Source: JAVBJN01 sp031546985
Lineage (GTDB): Bacteria > Bacteroidota > Bacteroidia > Chitinophagales > Chitinophagaceae
DNA length: 64,000 nucleotides
Reading direction: 5' to 3'
NCBI GenBank assembly: GCA_031546985.1
Contig: JAVBJN010000073.1
Location: forward strand, 7,060-71,059
The notes under the pieces: generated by a model
What the model saw: only the letters and a program-made list of their open reading frames with translations
Databases searched by the model: none
Told to the model about the DNA's origin: nothing
Translations under genes and position numbers: made by a program
Shown: positions 18,112 through 26,467 of the stretch, piece by piece
Numbering within the stretch: position 1 is the first letter of the stretch
How the letters are laid out: each line of letters opens with the position of its first letter

Positions 18112-19203
18112 CTATTTGCCCTGGCCGTCAAAGTCGTCAGAGTGAGAAGGGCCGTTGATTTGAGACAAATGCACCCCGGGTTTGTTCACGTCGCTCACAT
18201 TGTGAATGTCGAGCAGCAGCTTGGGCGATTTGCCAATCAGTTCGGGCAGTACATCCTTAGGTTTCACAGTGCCTACGTTACCGGCATAGTGTCCCTGCGA
18301 TATCACCGAGTGCCTGTCTATAAGCGCAGGGCCTTCGATAATCCAGTCTGCAGTATTTTTCTTTTCAAAACGGCATTCGTTACAGATCCATTCTTCCACT
18401 TCGCCGTATTTGTCCTTGCGGGCAGTTACACGGTATACTTCATCGCCACGGTACCAGAGGGTAACTTTACCGGAGCATTTGCTGCAATTGCAGTGCGCAT
18501 TTACCGGTTTCAGGAACCAAACCCTGTTTTTGAAACGGAAAGTCTTATCGGTGAGGGCGCCTACCGGGCACACATCAATTACGTTTCCAATAAAGTCGTT
18601 GTCCAGCGCTTTGCTGATGCAGGTGCTGATCTCCGAATGGTCGCCACGGCTCAGTATACCATGCTCACGCTTATTGGTCAGCTGGTCGGCTGTAAATACG
18701 CAGCGGTAGCACAAAATGCAGCGGTTCATGTGCAATTGGATGTAAGGCCCAATGTCTTCGGGTTCAAACGTACGACGCTTAAACTCGTAGCGGGTTTCCA
18801 ACGCACCATGCTCATACCCCAGATCCTGGAGATGGCACTCCCCTGCCTGGTCGCACACCGGGCAATCGAGCGGGTGATTGGCCAGCAGAAACTCTACCAC
18901 ACCGGCACGGGCATCCTGCACCTTGGGAGAAGTAATATTCTTTACTTCCATACCATCCATTACAGTAGTACGGCAACTGGCCACCAGTTTGGGCATCGGG
19001 CGCGGGTCCTTCTCAGAACCTTTGCTTACCTCTACCAGGCAGGTACGGCATTTACCACCACTGCCTTCCAGTTTGCTATAGTAACACATCGCAGGGGGCA
19101 CCACATCGCCACCAATCTGGCGTGCAGCCTGCAGAATAGTTGTACCCGGAGCTACCTCCATGGTAATGTTATCTATCGTTACTTTAAATTTCTGATCACT
19201 CAT
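18112..19203 (-). CDS. nuoG: NADH-quinone oxidoreductase subunit G, short form
   Basis: Iron-sulfur subunit of the NADH module, 363 residues. The N-terminal [2Fe-2S] ligands C40, C52, C55 and C77 are present, then H110/C114/C117/C123 for cluster N5 and C162/C165/C168/C212 for N4. A last Cys set (C238, C240, C243, C274, C277) looks like the start of the molybdopterin-type Fe4S4 domain. The protein then ends, lacking the large molybdopterin-fold domain that makes E. coli NuoG about 900 residues. The tail of about 85 residues is unlike other parts. From memory, short NuoG is usual in many Bacteroidota, so this is likely lineage-typical rather than a truncation. All electron-carrying clusters needed for NADH-to-quinone transfer are retained. 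Confidence 0.93.
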   Translation of the reverse strand: MSDQKFKVTIDNITMEVAPGTTILQAARQIGGDVVPPAMCYYSKLEGSGGKCRTCLVEVSKGSEKDPRPMPKLVASCRTTVMDGMEVKNITSPKVQDARAGVVEFLLANHPLDCPVCDQAGECHLQDLGYEHGALETRYEFKRRTFEPEDIGPYIQLHMNRCILCYRCVFTADQLTNKREHGILSRGDHSEISTCISKALDNDFIGNVIDVCPVGALTDKTFRFKNRVWFLKPVNAHCNCSKCSGKVTLWYRGDEVYRVTARKDKYGEVEEWICNECRFEKKNTADWIIEGPALIDRHSVISQGHYAGNVGTVKPKDVLPELIGKSPKLLLDIHNVSDVNKPGVHLSQINGPSHSDDFDGQGK

Positions 19204-19218
19204 TGTGACTATTTTTTC

Positions 19219-19247
19219 TCACGGCTGCGCAACGGCGCAGCGCGTGA
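19219..19247. other. Hairpin just upstream of nuoG
   Basis: The perfect stem GCTGCGC/GCGCAGC (19224-19230 and 19235-19241, loop AACG) is extended by TCACG/CGTGA with one bulged base. It ends 16 bases before the nuoG start. On the minus strand it is followed by an A-run, not T, so it is not a terminator for the operon; it may be an mRNA stability or processing element, or a trace of insertion. Confidence 0.5.
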
Positions 19248-19267
19248 TCATTTTATGATAGCGAAGG

Positions 19268-19618
19268 TTATAAATCGTTTATAATCCTTTTTATTCCGTT
19301 TTTGAGCAGCACCTCATTAAAATTGATCAGCAAACCCAATCTGTTGCGGGTCAATTTCAAATAAGTGAGCATCTGCTTGTAATGCACATCTTCGAGCTTC
19401 GATACACTTTTAAGCTCCAGCACCAGACAATCTTCCACAATCAGATCGGCACGAAAACCAATATTCATTTCCACACCATCATGAAAAACCTTTAACGGGT
19501 GTTGCCTCAGAAATCCGACCTGTCTTTTATCCAGTTCGTAGCACAGAATCTCTTCGTACACACTTTCAAAAAGCCCCGGCCCGTGTTGCCTGTGAATGTC
19601 GAAACAAACATCCAGCAC
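19268..19618 (-). CDS. GxxExxY family protein (PD-(D/E)XK nuclease-like) inside the nuo operon
   Basis: Member of the small GxxExxY family, named after its motif and thought to belong to the PD-(D/E)XK nuclease superfamily; its biological role is not established. The motif is here as GPGLFESVYEEIL, followed by FRADLIVEDCLVLELKSV, which fits the D...ExK catalytic core. The only ordinary start codon is a GTG at 19618 giving 116 residues. The frame upstream of it, back to a stop at 19685-19687, reads ENETATIV just before it, which looks like the usual family N terminus (ENEL-type helix), yet has no ATG, GTG or TTG. Either a rare start is used or the 5' end has decayed. Its place between nuoF and nuoG, with gaps of 187 and 64 bases, marks an insertion into an otherwise tight operon. 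Confidence 0.8.
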   Translation of the reverse strand: MLDVCFDIHRQHGPGLFESVYEEILCYELDKRQVGFLRQHPLKVFHDGVEMNIGFRADLIVEDCLVLELKSVSKLEDVHYKQMLTYLKLTRNRLGLLINFNEVLLKNGIKRIINDL

Positions 19619-19805
19619 AATTGTCGCGGTTTCATTTTCAAATACTATAAGCAGCGGTTTAAAGCGTTTATGCCTTGCCTTTGCTTAATTCTGGTGGTTA
19701 TGTCATGCATTTCGCTGTGCTGCCATGAAATCTTCCTCGCCGTGTCGCTGCGCCGCAGTGAGCATTTCATCATCCATGTCATTGCGTCGCCGTGAACGGG
19801 TTTAC

Positions 19806-21158
19806 CTACGCCACCGGTATCTCCAGCGGATCGGCATAATGCGCCAGGCCAAAGTTGCGCTGCTGCGCTTCTTCGGGGTACTTCACATGCCACTCAAACT
19901 CATCACGGAAATGGCGGATAGCCGCAGCTACAGGCCATGCGGCGGCATCACCCAGCGGACAGATGGTATTACCCTCAATCTTACGCTGAATATCCCACAG
20001 CAGGTCTATGTCTTCCATTTTACCATGTCCGTTCTCAATGTTCTTCAGGATTTTGTACATCCATCCGGTACCCTCACGGCAAGGTGAGCATTGGCCGCAG
20101 CTTTCGTGGTTGTAGAAGCGCGCCAGGCTCATGGTATGACGCACCACACATTGGTCTTCGTCCAGCACAATAAAACCTCCTGAGCCCATCATGGTTCCGG
20201 TTTGGAAACCGCCATCGGCCAGGCTTTCGTAGTTCATGTAACGGGTTTCGCCTTTTGCTGTTTTCAGCAGCAGGTTGGCCGGTACAATGGGTACAGATGA
20301 ACCACCGGGGATACAAGCCTTCAGGCGTTTGCCATTAGGAATACCACCGCAATACTCATCGCTGTATATGAACTCCTCTACGGAGATCGTCATGTCAATT
20401 TCGTAAACGCCAGGTTTGTTAATGTTGCCGCAGGCGCTGATCAGTTTGGTACCGGTAGAGCGGCCCACACCAATTTTAATGTATTCGTCGCCACCCATAT
20501 TAATGATGGGTACCACTGCTGCCAGTGTTTCTACGTTGTTGACCACCGTAGGGCGCATCCACAAACCTTGTACGGCCGGGAACGGAGGTTTAATGCGTGG
20601 GTTACCACGTTTACCTTCCAGCGACTCGATCAAAGCGGTTTCTTCCCCACAGATGTAAGCACCACCACCACGCTGCACATAAATCTCGCAATCGAAACCA
20701 GTGCCCTGGATGTTTTTGCCCAGCCATCCGGCTTTTTTAGCCTCGGCAATGGCTTCTTCCAGGATATCGGGAATCCAGGCGTACTCGCCACGGATGTAGA
20801 TATAAGTAGCATGAGAGCCCAGCGCAAAAGAAGAAATAAGCAGCCCTTCGATAAGCAGGTGCGGCAAAAACTCCATCAGGTAACGGTCTTTGAACGTACC
20901 CGGCTCAGATTCATCCGCATTGCACACCAGGTGACGGGGTACGCCATCCGGCTTAGCCAGGAAGCTCCATTTCATACCGGTAGGGAAACCCGCACCACCA
21001 CGACCACGCAGACCACTTTTCTTTACCTCTTCGGTAATCTCGTCCGGTGTCATTTTCAGTGCCTTTTCGGCTGCGCTGTAACCACCGTTTTTACGGTAGG
21101 TATCGTAGTAGCGAATGCCTTCAATATGCGCTTTATCTAATAAAAGTTTAACAGCCAT
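19806..21158 (-). CDS. nuoF: NADH-quinone oxidoreductase subunit F
   Basis: NADH-binding flavoprotein of complex I, 450 residues. GRGGAGFPTGMKWSF (about residues 51-65) binds FMN/NADH, CNADESEPGTFKDR follows, and YICGEETALIESLEGKRG is typical. The [4Fe-4S] cluster N3 ligands are in ESCGQCSPCREGTGWM, plus a later Cys in NTICPLGDAAAWP. It lies 88 bases after nuoE. Confidence 0.97.
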   Translation of the reverse strand: MAVKLLLDKAHIEGIRYYDTYRKNGGYSAAEKALKMTPDEITEEVKKSGLRGRGGAGFPTGMKWSFLAKPDGVPRHLVCNADESEPGTFKDRYLMEFLPHLLIEGLLISSFALGSHATYIYIRGEYAWIPDILEEAIAEAKKAGWLGKNIQGTGFDCEIYVQRGGGAYICGEETALIESLEGKRGNPRIKPPFPAVQGLWMRPTVVNNVETLAAVVPIINMGGDEYIKIGVGRSTGTKLISACGNINKPGVYEIDMTISVEEFIYSDEYCGGIPNGKRLKACIPGGSSVPIVPANLLLKTAKGETRYMNYESLADGGFQTGTMMGSGGFIVLDEDQCVVRHTMSLARFYNHESCGQCSPCREGTGWMYKILKNIENGHGKMEDIDLLWDIQRKIEGNTICPLGDAAAWPVAAAIRHFRDEFEWHVKYPEEAQQRNFGLAHYADPLEIPVA

Positions 21159-21246
21159 ATGCTTCCTCCTTCTCCCCCGAAAGGATAGGATATTTTATTT
21201 GATCAATACTATTAATACTATGCTTGGTCTGATTCCGCAAAAGGAA

Positions 21247-21741
21247 TTAGTTCTTGGCCGCAGCCCTCAGTTCATCAATCAGGTTATCTACCTTTTCGAT
21301 GGTCAGGTTTTCTTTAAAGAATTTACCCAGTTGCATCATCGGTGCGTAACCGCATGCGCCCAGGCATTCTGCAGGCTTAAGGGTAAACAGGCCATCGGCC
21401 GATGTTTCGCCTTCTTTAATGTTCAGTTTGGTCTTGATATGGTTAATGAGCTGGTCGCTGCCACGCAGCATACATGGGCCCGTCTGGCATACTTCCAGCA
21501 CATACTTTCCTACCGGTTTCATGTTAAACATGGTATAGAAAGTAGCCACCTCATATACTTCGATCGGGTTAATGCTCAGCAGTTCTGCCACATAATCCAT
21601 AACAGGCACATCCAGCCAGCCGCCGAACTCTTCCTGTGCCAGGTGCAATAAGGGAATGAGCGCACTCTTCTGTTTTCCTTCCGGATAACGTGCTACGATC
21701 TCTTTTACCTTATTCAGTTTCTCTTCTGAAAACTTTACCAT
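21247..21741 (-). CDS. nuoE: NADH-quinone oxidoreductase subunit E
   Basis: Thioredoxin-fold subunit with the [2Fe-2S] cluster N1a, 164 residues from the chosen ATG. An upstream in-frame ATG at 21810 would overlap nuoD and add 23 residues unlike the family, whereas MVKFSEEKLNKVKEIVARYP at 21741 is a normal NuoE beginning. Cluster ligands are in CQTGPCMLRGS and ECLGACGYAPMM. It is adjacent to nuoD (46-base gap) and nuoF, its partner in the NADH-dehydrogenase tip. Confidence 0.95.
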   Translation of the reverse strand: MVKFSEEKLNKVKEIVARYPEGKQKSALIPLLHLAQEEFGGWLDVPVMDYVAELLSINPIEVYEVATFYTMFNMKPVGKYVLEVCQTGPCMLRGSDQLINHIKTKLNIKEGETSADGLFTLKPAECLGACGYAPMMQLGKFFKENLTIEKVDNLIDELRAAAKN

Positions 21742-21787
21742 ATCAATTTGAATATTATCGAACCCGCCAAAGCGGAACCAACTATTA

Positions 21788-23020
21788 TTAAGCGTCCATC
21801 TCGCCCGCAATCAGGTTCAGACTACTCATGGTGATTACTGCATCACTGAGCATGCTGCCTTTAATGATTTCGGGATAAGCCTGGTAATAAATGAAACAAG
21901 GTCTGCGGAAGTGCAGGCGGTAAGGCGAGCGGCCGCCATCGCTGATGAGGTAATAACCTACTTCACCATTGCCGCCTTCTACCGAATGGTATACTTCACC
22001 AGACGGAACTTCCAGCTCACCCATCACTATTTTAAAGTGGTAAATGAGGGCTTCCATTTTGGTATATACATCGGACTTTTCGGGTAAATGCAGGTGTTTG
22101 GCTTCGGTAGAATAGTATACGTCTTTTACAGATGGGTCGGCAGCTTCCAGGGCTTTGATCTTGGCTACTGCCTGTATCAGGATGGAATGGCTTTCGCGCA
22201 TTTCACCATTACGCACCATAAAACGGTCGTATACATCGCCGGTAGTACCTACCGGTATATTAAATTCAAAATCTTCGTATGAGCTGTAAGGGCTTACCAC
22301 GCGTAAATCGAAATCTACACCGGTAGCACGCAGGTTAGGACCTGTAAAACCGTAGTTGAGGGCACGCTCTGCGCTGATAGGACCACAACCCTGGGTACGC
22401 TCCATAAAGATGCGGTTGCGGTTACACAGTGCTTCAAACTCCTTCAATGCAGGTGGAAACTTCTCGATAAACAAATCGATCTTTTCCCAGGCTACGGCAG
22501 AGAAATTGCGTTCAAAACCGCCGAAGCGGCCAATATTGGTGGTCAAACGGCTACCGCAAACTTCCTCGAAAATTTCGTAGGCCAGCTCACGCAGCTGCAT
22601 GAAATAGGTAAAGGGAGTCAATGCGCCGGTATCGGCTACAATGATGGCATTGCAAATGATGTGATCGGCAATACGCGACAGCTCCATGATGAGCACCCGC
22701 ATGTATTCTACCCTTTTGGGCAGTTGAATGCCGCACAGTTTCTCTACCGTCATAAGCCAGCCCATGTTGTTGATGGGGGCCGAGCAGTAGTTTAAACGGT
22801 CGGTCAGCGGTTGGATCTGCGTATAAGGTCTGCGCTCCGCTATTTTTTCAAAAGCACGGTGAATGTAGCCCACAGTAGCCTCGGCAGATACCACCACCTC
22901 GCCATCCAGCTCAATGATGTTCTGGAATACCCCGTGGGTAGCCGGGTGCGTAGGCCCCAGGTTTACCGTGGTGGTTTGCTTTTCTATCGACCCTTCGGGC
23001 AAATTAATATGCTCACTCAT
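21788..23020 (-). CDS. nuoD: NADH-quinone oxidoreductase subunit D
   Basis: The 49-kDa-type subunit forming the quinone pocket with NuoB and NuoH, 410 residues. NLGPTHPATHGVFQNIIELDGE near residues 20-41 includes the loop with the quinone-contacting His. VGYIHRAFEKIAERRPYTQ and DRLNYCSAPINN follow, and EGGNGEVGYYLISDGG lies near the C terminus. NuoC and NuoD are separate genes here, unlike the fused nuoCD of E. coli. Confidence 0.97.
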   Translation of the reverse strand: MSEHINLPEGSIEKQTTTVNLGPTHPATHGVFQNIIELDGEVVVSAEATVGYIHRAFEKIAERRPYTQIQPLTDRLNYCSAPINNMGWLMTVEKLCGIQLPKRVEYMRVLIMELSRIADHIICNAIIVADTGALTPFTYFMQLRELAYEIFEEVCGSRLTTNIGRFGGFERNFSAVAWEKIDLFIEKFPPALKEFEALCNRNRIFMERTQGCGPISAERALNYGFTGPNLRATGVDFDLRVVSPYSSYEDFEFNIPVGTTGDVYDRFMVRNGEMRESHSILIQAVAKIKALEAADPSVKDVYYSTEAKHLHLPEKSDVYTKMEALIYHFKIVMGELEVPSGEVYHSVEGGNGEVGYYLISDGGRSPYRLHFRRPCFIYYQAYPEIIKGSMLSDAVITMSSLNLIAGEMDA

Positions 23021-23076
23021 ATCAGTATTATCGAAAAAGTAAAAGAGCAGGCTCTTCTACCGGCTATCAATCATTA

Positions 23077-23595
23077 TTAAAACTGGCTGCCACCGCGGCC
23101 AAACATCTCATCGTCCTTATCTCTGCGGCTCTGGTCTTCGAGTGGGTATTCCTTACGCATCGGGAAATAGTCCATATCATCCACATTCAAAATGCGCTTG
23201 AGGTTGGGATGGCCCACAAAGTTAACACCAAAGAAATCGTAGGTTTCGCGCTCCATCCAGTTGGCCGTAGCATACAGGGCGGTGGCGGAAAAAACATCGG
23301 GCTTTTCGATGGGAACAAACACCTTCATACGCAAACGGATGTTGTTATGCAGGTTGTGCAGGTGATATACCACGCTCAGCTCCTCGCCTTTTCTATCCGG
23401 GAAGTTAACCCCGGTAAGATCGGTCAGGAAACGGAAATTGAGCTCCGCATCATCGAACAAAAACTGCATTACTTTAAGGTTCAGCGCTGCAGGTACGGTA
23501 AAAGTCAGCAAACCATAAGGCTCTTCCAGCCCGGTGATCTCGTCACCAAACTTTTCGGATAAGCGTTCTTTAATGCGCTCGTTGGTTAATGCCAT
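23077..23595 (-). CDS. nuoC: NADH-quinone oxidoreductase subunit C
   Basis: The 30-kDa-type peripheral subunit, 172 residues, that stabilises the hydrophilic arm. The signature is ERETYDFFGVNFVGHPNLKRIL near residues 115-136, followed by FPMRKEYPLEDQSRRD. It is a free-standing subunit, not fused to NuoD, from which it is separated by 56 bases. Confidence 0.96.
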   Translation of the reverse strand: MALTNERIKERLSEKFGDEITGLEEPYGLLTFTVPAALNLKVMQFLFDDAELNFRFLTDLTGVNFPDRKGEELSVVYHLHNLHNNIRLRMKVFVPIEKPDVFSATALYATANWMERETYDFFGVNFVGHPNLKRILNVDDMDYFPMRKEYPLEDQSRRDKDDEMFGRGGSQF

Positions 23596-23661
23596 TATTC
23601 AAAAACAGGTTTTAGGATATCACAGCAAAAGCGGCACCAACGCGGTACCGCTTTCGCTGTT

Positions 23662-24225
23662 TTACTGAATATTGTAACTAGCCAGAAGGGCTTTATACTG
23701 ATCGCTGTTGCGACGGCGCAGGCTTTCGTTCGCTACCAGGTCCTGGATGCGCATTACACCGTCGATAATCATTTCGGGACGTGGAGGACAACCTGGTACA
23801 TACACATCTACCGGAATTACCTGGTCTATACCCTGCAGTACAGCGTAGCTGTCGAAGATACCACCGCTGGATGCGCAGGCGCCTACAGCCATTACCCAAC
23901 GGGGCTCGGCCATTTGCATATATACCTGGCGCAATACCGGAGCCATTTTTTTGGCAATGGTACCGGCTACAATGAGCAGGTCGCACTGGCGGGGCGTAAA
24001 TGCCATACGCTCTGAACCAAAGCGGGCCAGATCGTAAGTAGCAGCCAGCGTAGCCATAAACTCGATACCACAGCAGGAAGTTGCAAAAGGCATGGGCCAG
24101 ATGGAGTTCTTGCGCGCCAAACCAATCGCTTTATCAAACGAAGTAGCCAGAAACCCTTCGCCCGAATAACCTTCGGGGATTTCTACTATTTTGACATTCG
24201 TATTATACTGAACCGGACGTGACAT
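23662..24225 (-). CDS. nuoB: NADH-quinone oxidoreductase subunit B
   Basis: Subunit with the terminal [4Fe-4S] cluster N2 that reduces quinone, 187 residues. Ligands: the tandem Cys in TSCCGIEFM, then GACASSGGIF and PGCPPRPEMI. The order nuoA-nuoB-nuoC-nuoD is the standard one. Confidence 0.97.
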   Translation of the reverse strand: MSRPVQYNTNVKIVEIPEGYSGEGFLATSFDKAIGLARKNSIWPMPFATSCCGIEFMATLAATYDLARFGSERMAFTPRQCDLLIVAGTIAKKMAPVLRQVYMQMAEPRWVMAVGACASSGGIFDSYAVLQGIDQVIPVDVYVPGCPPRPEMIIDGVMRIQDLVANESLRRRNSDQYKALLASYNIQ

Positions 24226-24330
24226 AACTTAATTTTGATACAGCGCCGGCAAGATACAATTCTCTGACCGCAACTGCATGTTTAAACACTTTCTATTACA
24301 AAGTTCCTCATTAATGCGCGTTTATCCGCA

Positions 24331-24720
24331 TTAATCTTCCCACTTCAACGCACCACGCTTGATAATATAAATGAACCCTACTGCGAAGAACGCCACAAAC
24401 ATGAGTACCGCCAGGAAACCCTCGGTGCCCAATGCCCTGAAATTAACCGCATATGGGTAGAAAAAGATGACTTCTACGTCGAAAAGTACGAAAAGGATGG
24501 CCACCAGGAAGTATTTTACTGCCACCGGCTGGCGGGCGTTACCCTGCTGGGCAATACCACTTTCAAAGTTTTCGAGCTTCTCGCTGGTCATCCGCTTAGG
24601 GCCCAGCAAGTGCGTAATAATCATGGTAAACACCACGAAACCTAATGCTACTACAAGCTGCAGTACAATCGGAAAATAGCTGAACGGCGTGGCCTGTTCC
24701 AGTAAAACCAGTTTATTCAT
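24331..24720 (-). CDS. nuoA: NADH-quinone oxidoreductase subunit A
   Basis: First gene of the complex I operon: 129-residue membrane subunit with three helices. The loop KLENFESGIAQQGNARQPVAVKYFL (read here as two parts, ESG and the R...KYF segment) and VLFDVEVIFFYPYAV carry the conserved Glu and Asp. A well-formed promoter lies 26 bases upstream. The 105-base gap before nuoB is one of the larger ones in the operon. Confidence 0.95.
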   Translation of the reverse strand: MNKLVLLEQATPFSYFPIVLQLVVALGFVVFTMIITHLLGPKRMTSEKLENFESGIAQQGNARQPVAVKYFLVAILFVLFDVEVIFFYPYAVNFRALGTEGFLAVLMFVAFFAVGFIYIIKRGALKWED

Positions 24721-24745
24721 AGTGTACAGCTGAAAAATTAGTGCC

Positions 24746-24777
24746 CAAAATTAAGGTTTGTGCATCCAAATATCAAA
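24746..24777 (-). promoter_or_regulatory. Promoter of the nuo operon
   Basis: Reading the minus strand, TTTG (24774-24777) is followed after 20 bases by TAATTTTG (24746-24753), a full match to the Bacteroidota sigma-A-type promoter. It gives a leader of about 20 nt before nuoA. Confidence 0.75.
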
Positions 24778-24802
24778 CCTTTGCACGACCTAAAATAAAA
24801 AA

Positions 24803-24820
24803 GTCCCGCCGAAGCGGGAC
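24803..24820 (-). terminator. Terminator after the TPR gene
   Basis: A perfect 7-bp GC-rich stem (24803-24809 with 24814-24820) is followed on the minus strand by TTTTTTATTTTA. It lies 26 bases after the TPR gene's stop and just upstream of the nuo promoter. Confidence 0.88.
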
Positions 24821-24845
24821 AATTTAGATTTTACAATCATTTGAC

Positions 24846-26426
24846 TTACTTGGATTTTGCTAACAAATCCTTGATTTGTTTAGCAGTTGCGTTGGTCGCA
24901 TCCAGTGCCAGAATCTTATCGCAATAAGCCAGGGCAGTAGCCTTGTCTTTCTTATTGTAGTTAAATACTGCCAGGTATTGGTAAGCTTTCATGAGACCGT
25001 CTTTTTTAGACGCGTCGTCTTTCGTTACCTCAATATATTTGGTAAACGCATCTACAGCGGTACCGGTTTTGGCGTCAGGATCTTTAGCAGCCTGTGCCAG
25101 CGCCAGCCAGTATTGGCCTGTAGCGATGTTAGAAGGCTCTACATTGTACTTTTCGGTAAACTGCTTAAAGGTACCAATGGCAGCGTCGTACTGCTGGCTA
25201 TAGTACTCAGAGAAGCCTTTGTAATACAGGTCCAGGGCTTTGGCCGAAGCATTGTGTTTGCTCAGGATCATACCGTACCACTCAGCAGCACTCTTGAAGT
25301 CCTTGTTTTTACGGAACTGGTCTGCAATTTCGCGGATCACTTCACTTTTATCCGCAGAAGTATCTGCATCCAATGCTTTCAGGTATTGCACCTTAGCCAG
25401 ATCTGCCTGGTTGTTTTTGTCCAGGATACGGGCATAGTACATATAATCCGAAGGCAATACCTTAGTGCTGGGCTGCTTGGCAAAGAATTGCTGAATATCT
25501 GTCATAGCGCCTGTAGCATCGCCGGTTTCGTATTTAGAATACGCCAGCAGACGGTACATGTATGGCTTATCCACACCTTTGTTCAGCAATTCCTGCATTT
25601 TGGAAATAGCTGCAGGATAATCCTGGCTCAGGAACAGGATATTGGCATAACGGATCTGATCGTCAATAGAGTTATCAGACAGTTGCAGGTATTTTTCAAT
25701 ATTCTCTTTCGCTTTATCGTATTTGTTTACACGATAGTAAGCATCTGCCAGATCACTGTATGGAATCGGGTTGTTAGGATCGGCCGCCTGGGCTTTGCCA
25801 TATGCCTCCAGTGCAGCGTTAAAGTTTTTGGCAGCATACCACAGTGAACCAATACGGGAGAAAGCCAGGGAGTTGTTAGGATCCATAGAAGTAGCCTCTT
25901 CGTAGTTGTTCATAGCATTACCACCACCACCGGGTGTTTTGCGGTAAGCATCGCCCAACCCGATGAGCACATCGGTACTTCTGCTGGCTTTAAGGGCCAG
26001 GTTATACCATTCAATAGCTTTGGTAATATCGCCGCCATCGGTATAAGTGATCGCATCGGCTGCCAGCTTATAGATATCGGTCTCTTTCTTCTTGATTTTA
26101 CCCACTACAGTGTTCAGCAGGGTCATAGCCTCGGCAGATTTGCCTTCGGTGAGGTATACCCTTGCCAGACCAACCTGGTTGGCTTTATCTTCCGGAAATT
26201 TCTGGAATGTTGCTTTTGCCGCTTCTACATTGCCCTGGCCCAGTTGCGCCAGACCCAGGTAATAATTGGCCATGTTATCGGTAGCATTGGCGCTAAACAC
26301 CTTTGCCGCACTTTCATACTTCTCATACTTCAACAATTTCACACCATCACCTACACCCTGACCAAAAGCAATGGCTCCGGACAGCAGTGCAGCAAGTAAT
26401 AAACTTTTCGCTTTAAGCATTTTCAT
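24846..26426 (-). CDS. Secreted tetratricopeptide-repeat protein
   Basis: A 526-residue protein with a signal peptide (ending AIAFGQ, about residue 23) and TPR-type helical repeats through its whole length; clear units are AIEWYNLALKASRSTDVLIGLGDAY, ALEAYGKAQAADPNNPIPYSDLADAY and KAKENIEKYL (each quoted only in part of the repeat). It probably acts in the periplasm as a protein-interaction scaffold. It follows the PstS-like lipoprotein gene by 41 bases and ends at a terminator, so the two are probably cotranscribed. In other Bacteroidota such pairs often sit with exbB/exbD/tonB; those genes are not here. The exact role is unknown. Confidence 0.82.
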   Translation of the reverse strand: MKMLKAKSLLLAALLSGAIAFGQGVGDGVKLLKYEKYESAAKVFSANATDNMANYYLGLAQLGQGNVEAAKATFQKFPEDKANQVGLARVYLTEGKSAEAMTLLNTVVGKIKKKETDIYKLAADAITYTDGGDITKAIEWYNLALKASRSTDVLIGLGDAYRKTPGGGGNAMNNYEEATSMDPNNSLAFSRIGSLWYAAKNFNAALEAYGKAQAADPNNPIPYSDLADAYYRVNKYDKAKENIEKYLQLSDNSIDDQIRYANILFLSQDYPAAISKMQELLNKGVDKPYMYRLLAYSKYETGDATGAMTDIQQFFAKQPSTKVLPSDYMYYARILDKNNQADLAKVQYLKALDADTSADKSEVIREIADQFRKNKDFKSAAEWYGMILSKHNASAKALDLYYKGFSEYYSQQYDAAIGTFKQFTEKYNVEPSNIATGQYWLALAQAAKDPDAKTGTAVDAFTKYIEVTKDDASKKDGLMKAYQYLAVFNYNKKDKATALAYCDKILALDATNATAKQIKDLLAKSK

Positions 26427-26467
26427 CTCTACGCTTTGTTTTATTATACAATATTCAAATACATTAA

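Noticed and set aside
19219..19247. Terminator within the nuo operon before nuoG
   Set aside because: On the transcribed strand the hairpin is followed by A, not T, so it does not fit an intrinsic terminator.
18142..19284. A 380-residue plus-strand reading frame opposite nuoG
   Set aside because: NuoG on the other strand has all cluster ligands in order; this frame has no recognisable motif.
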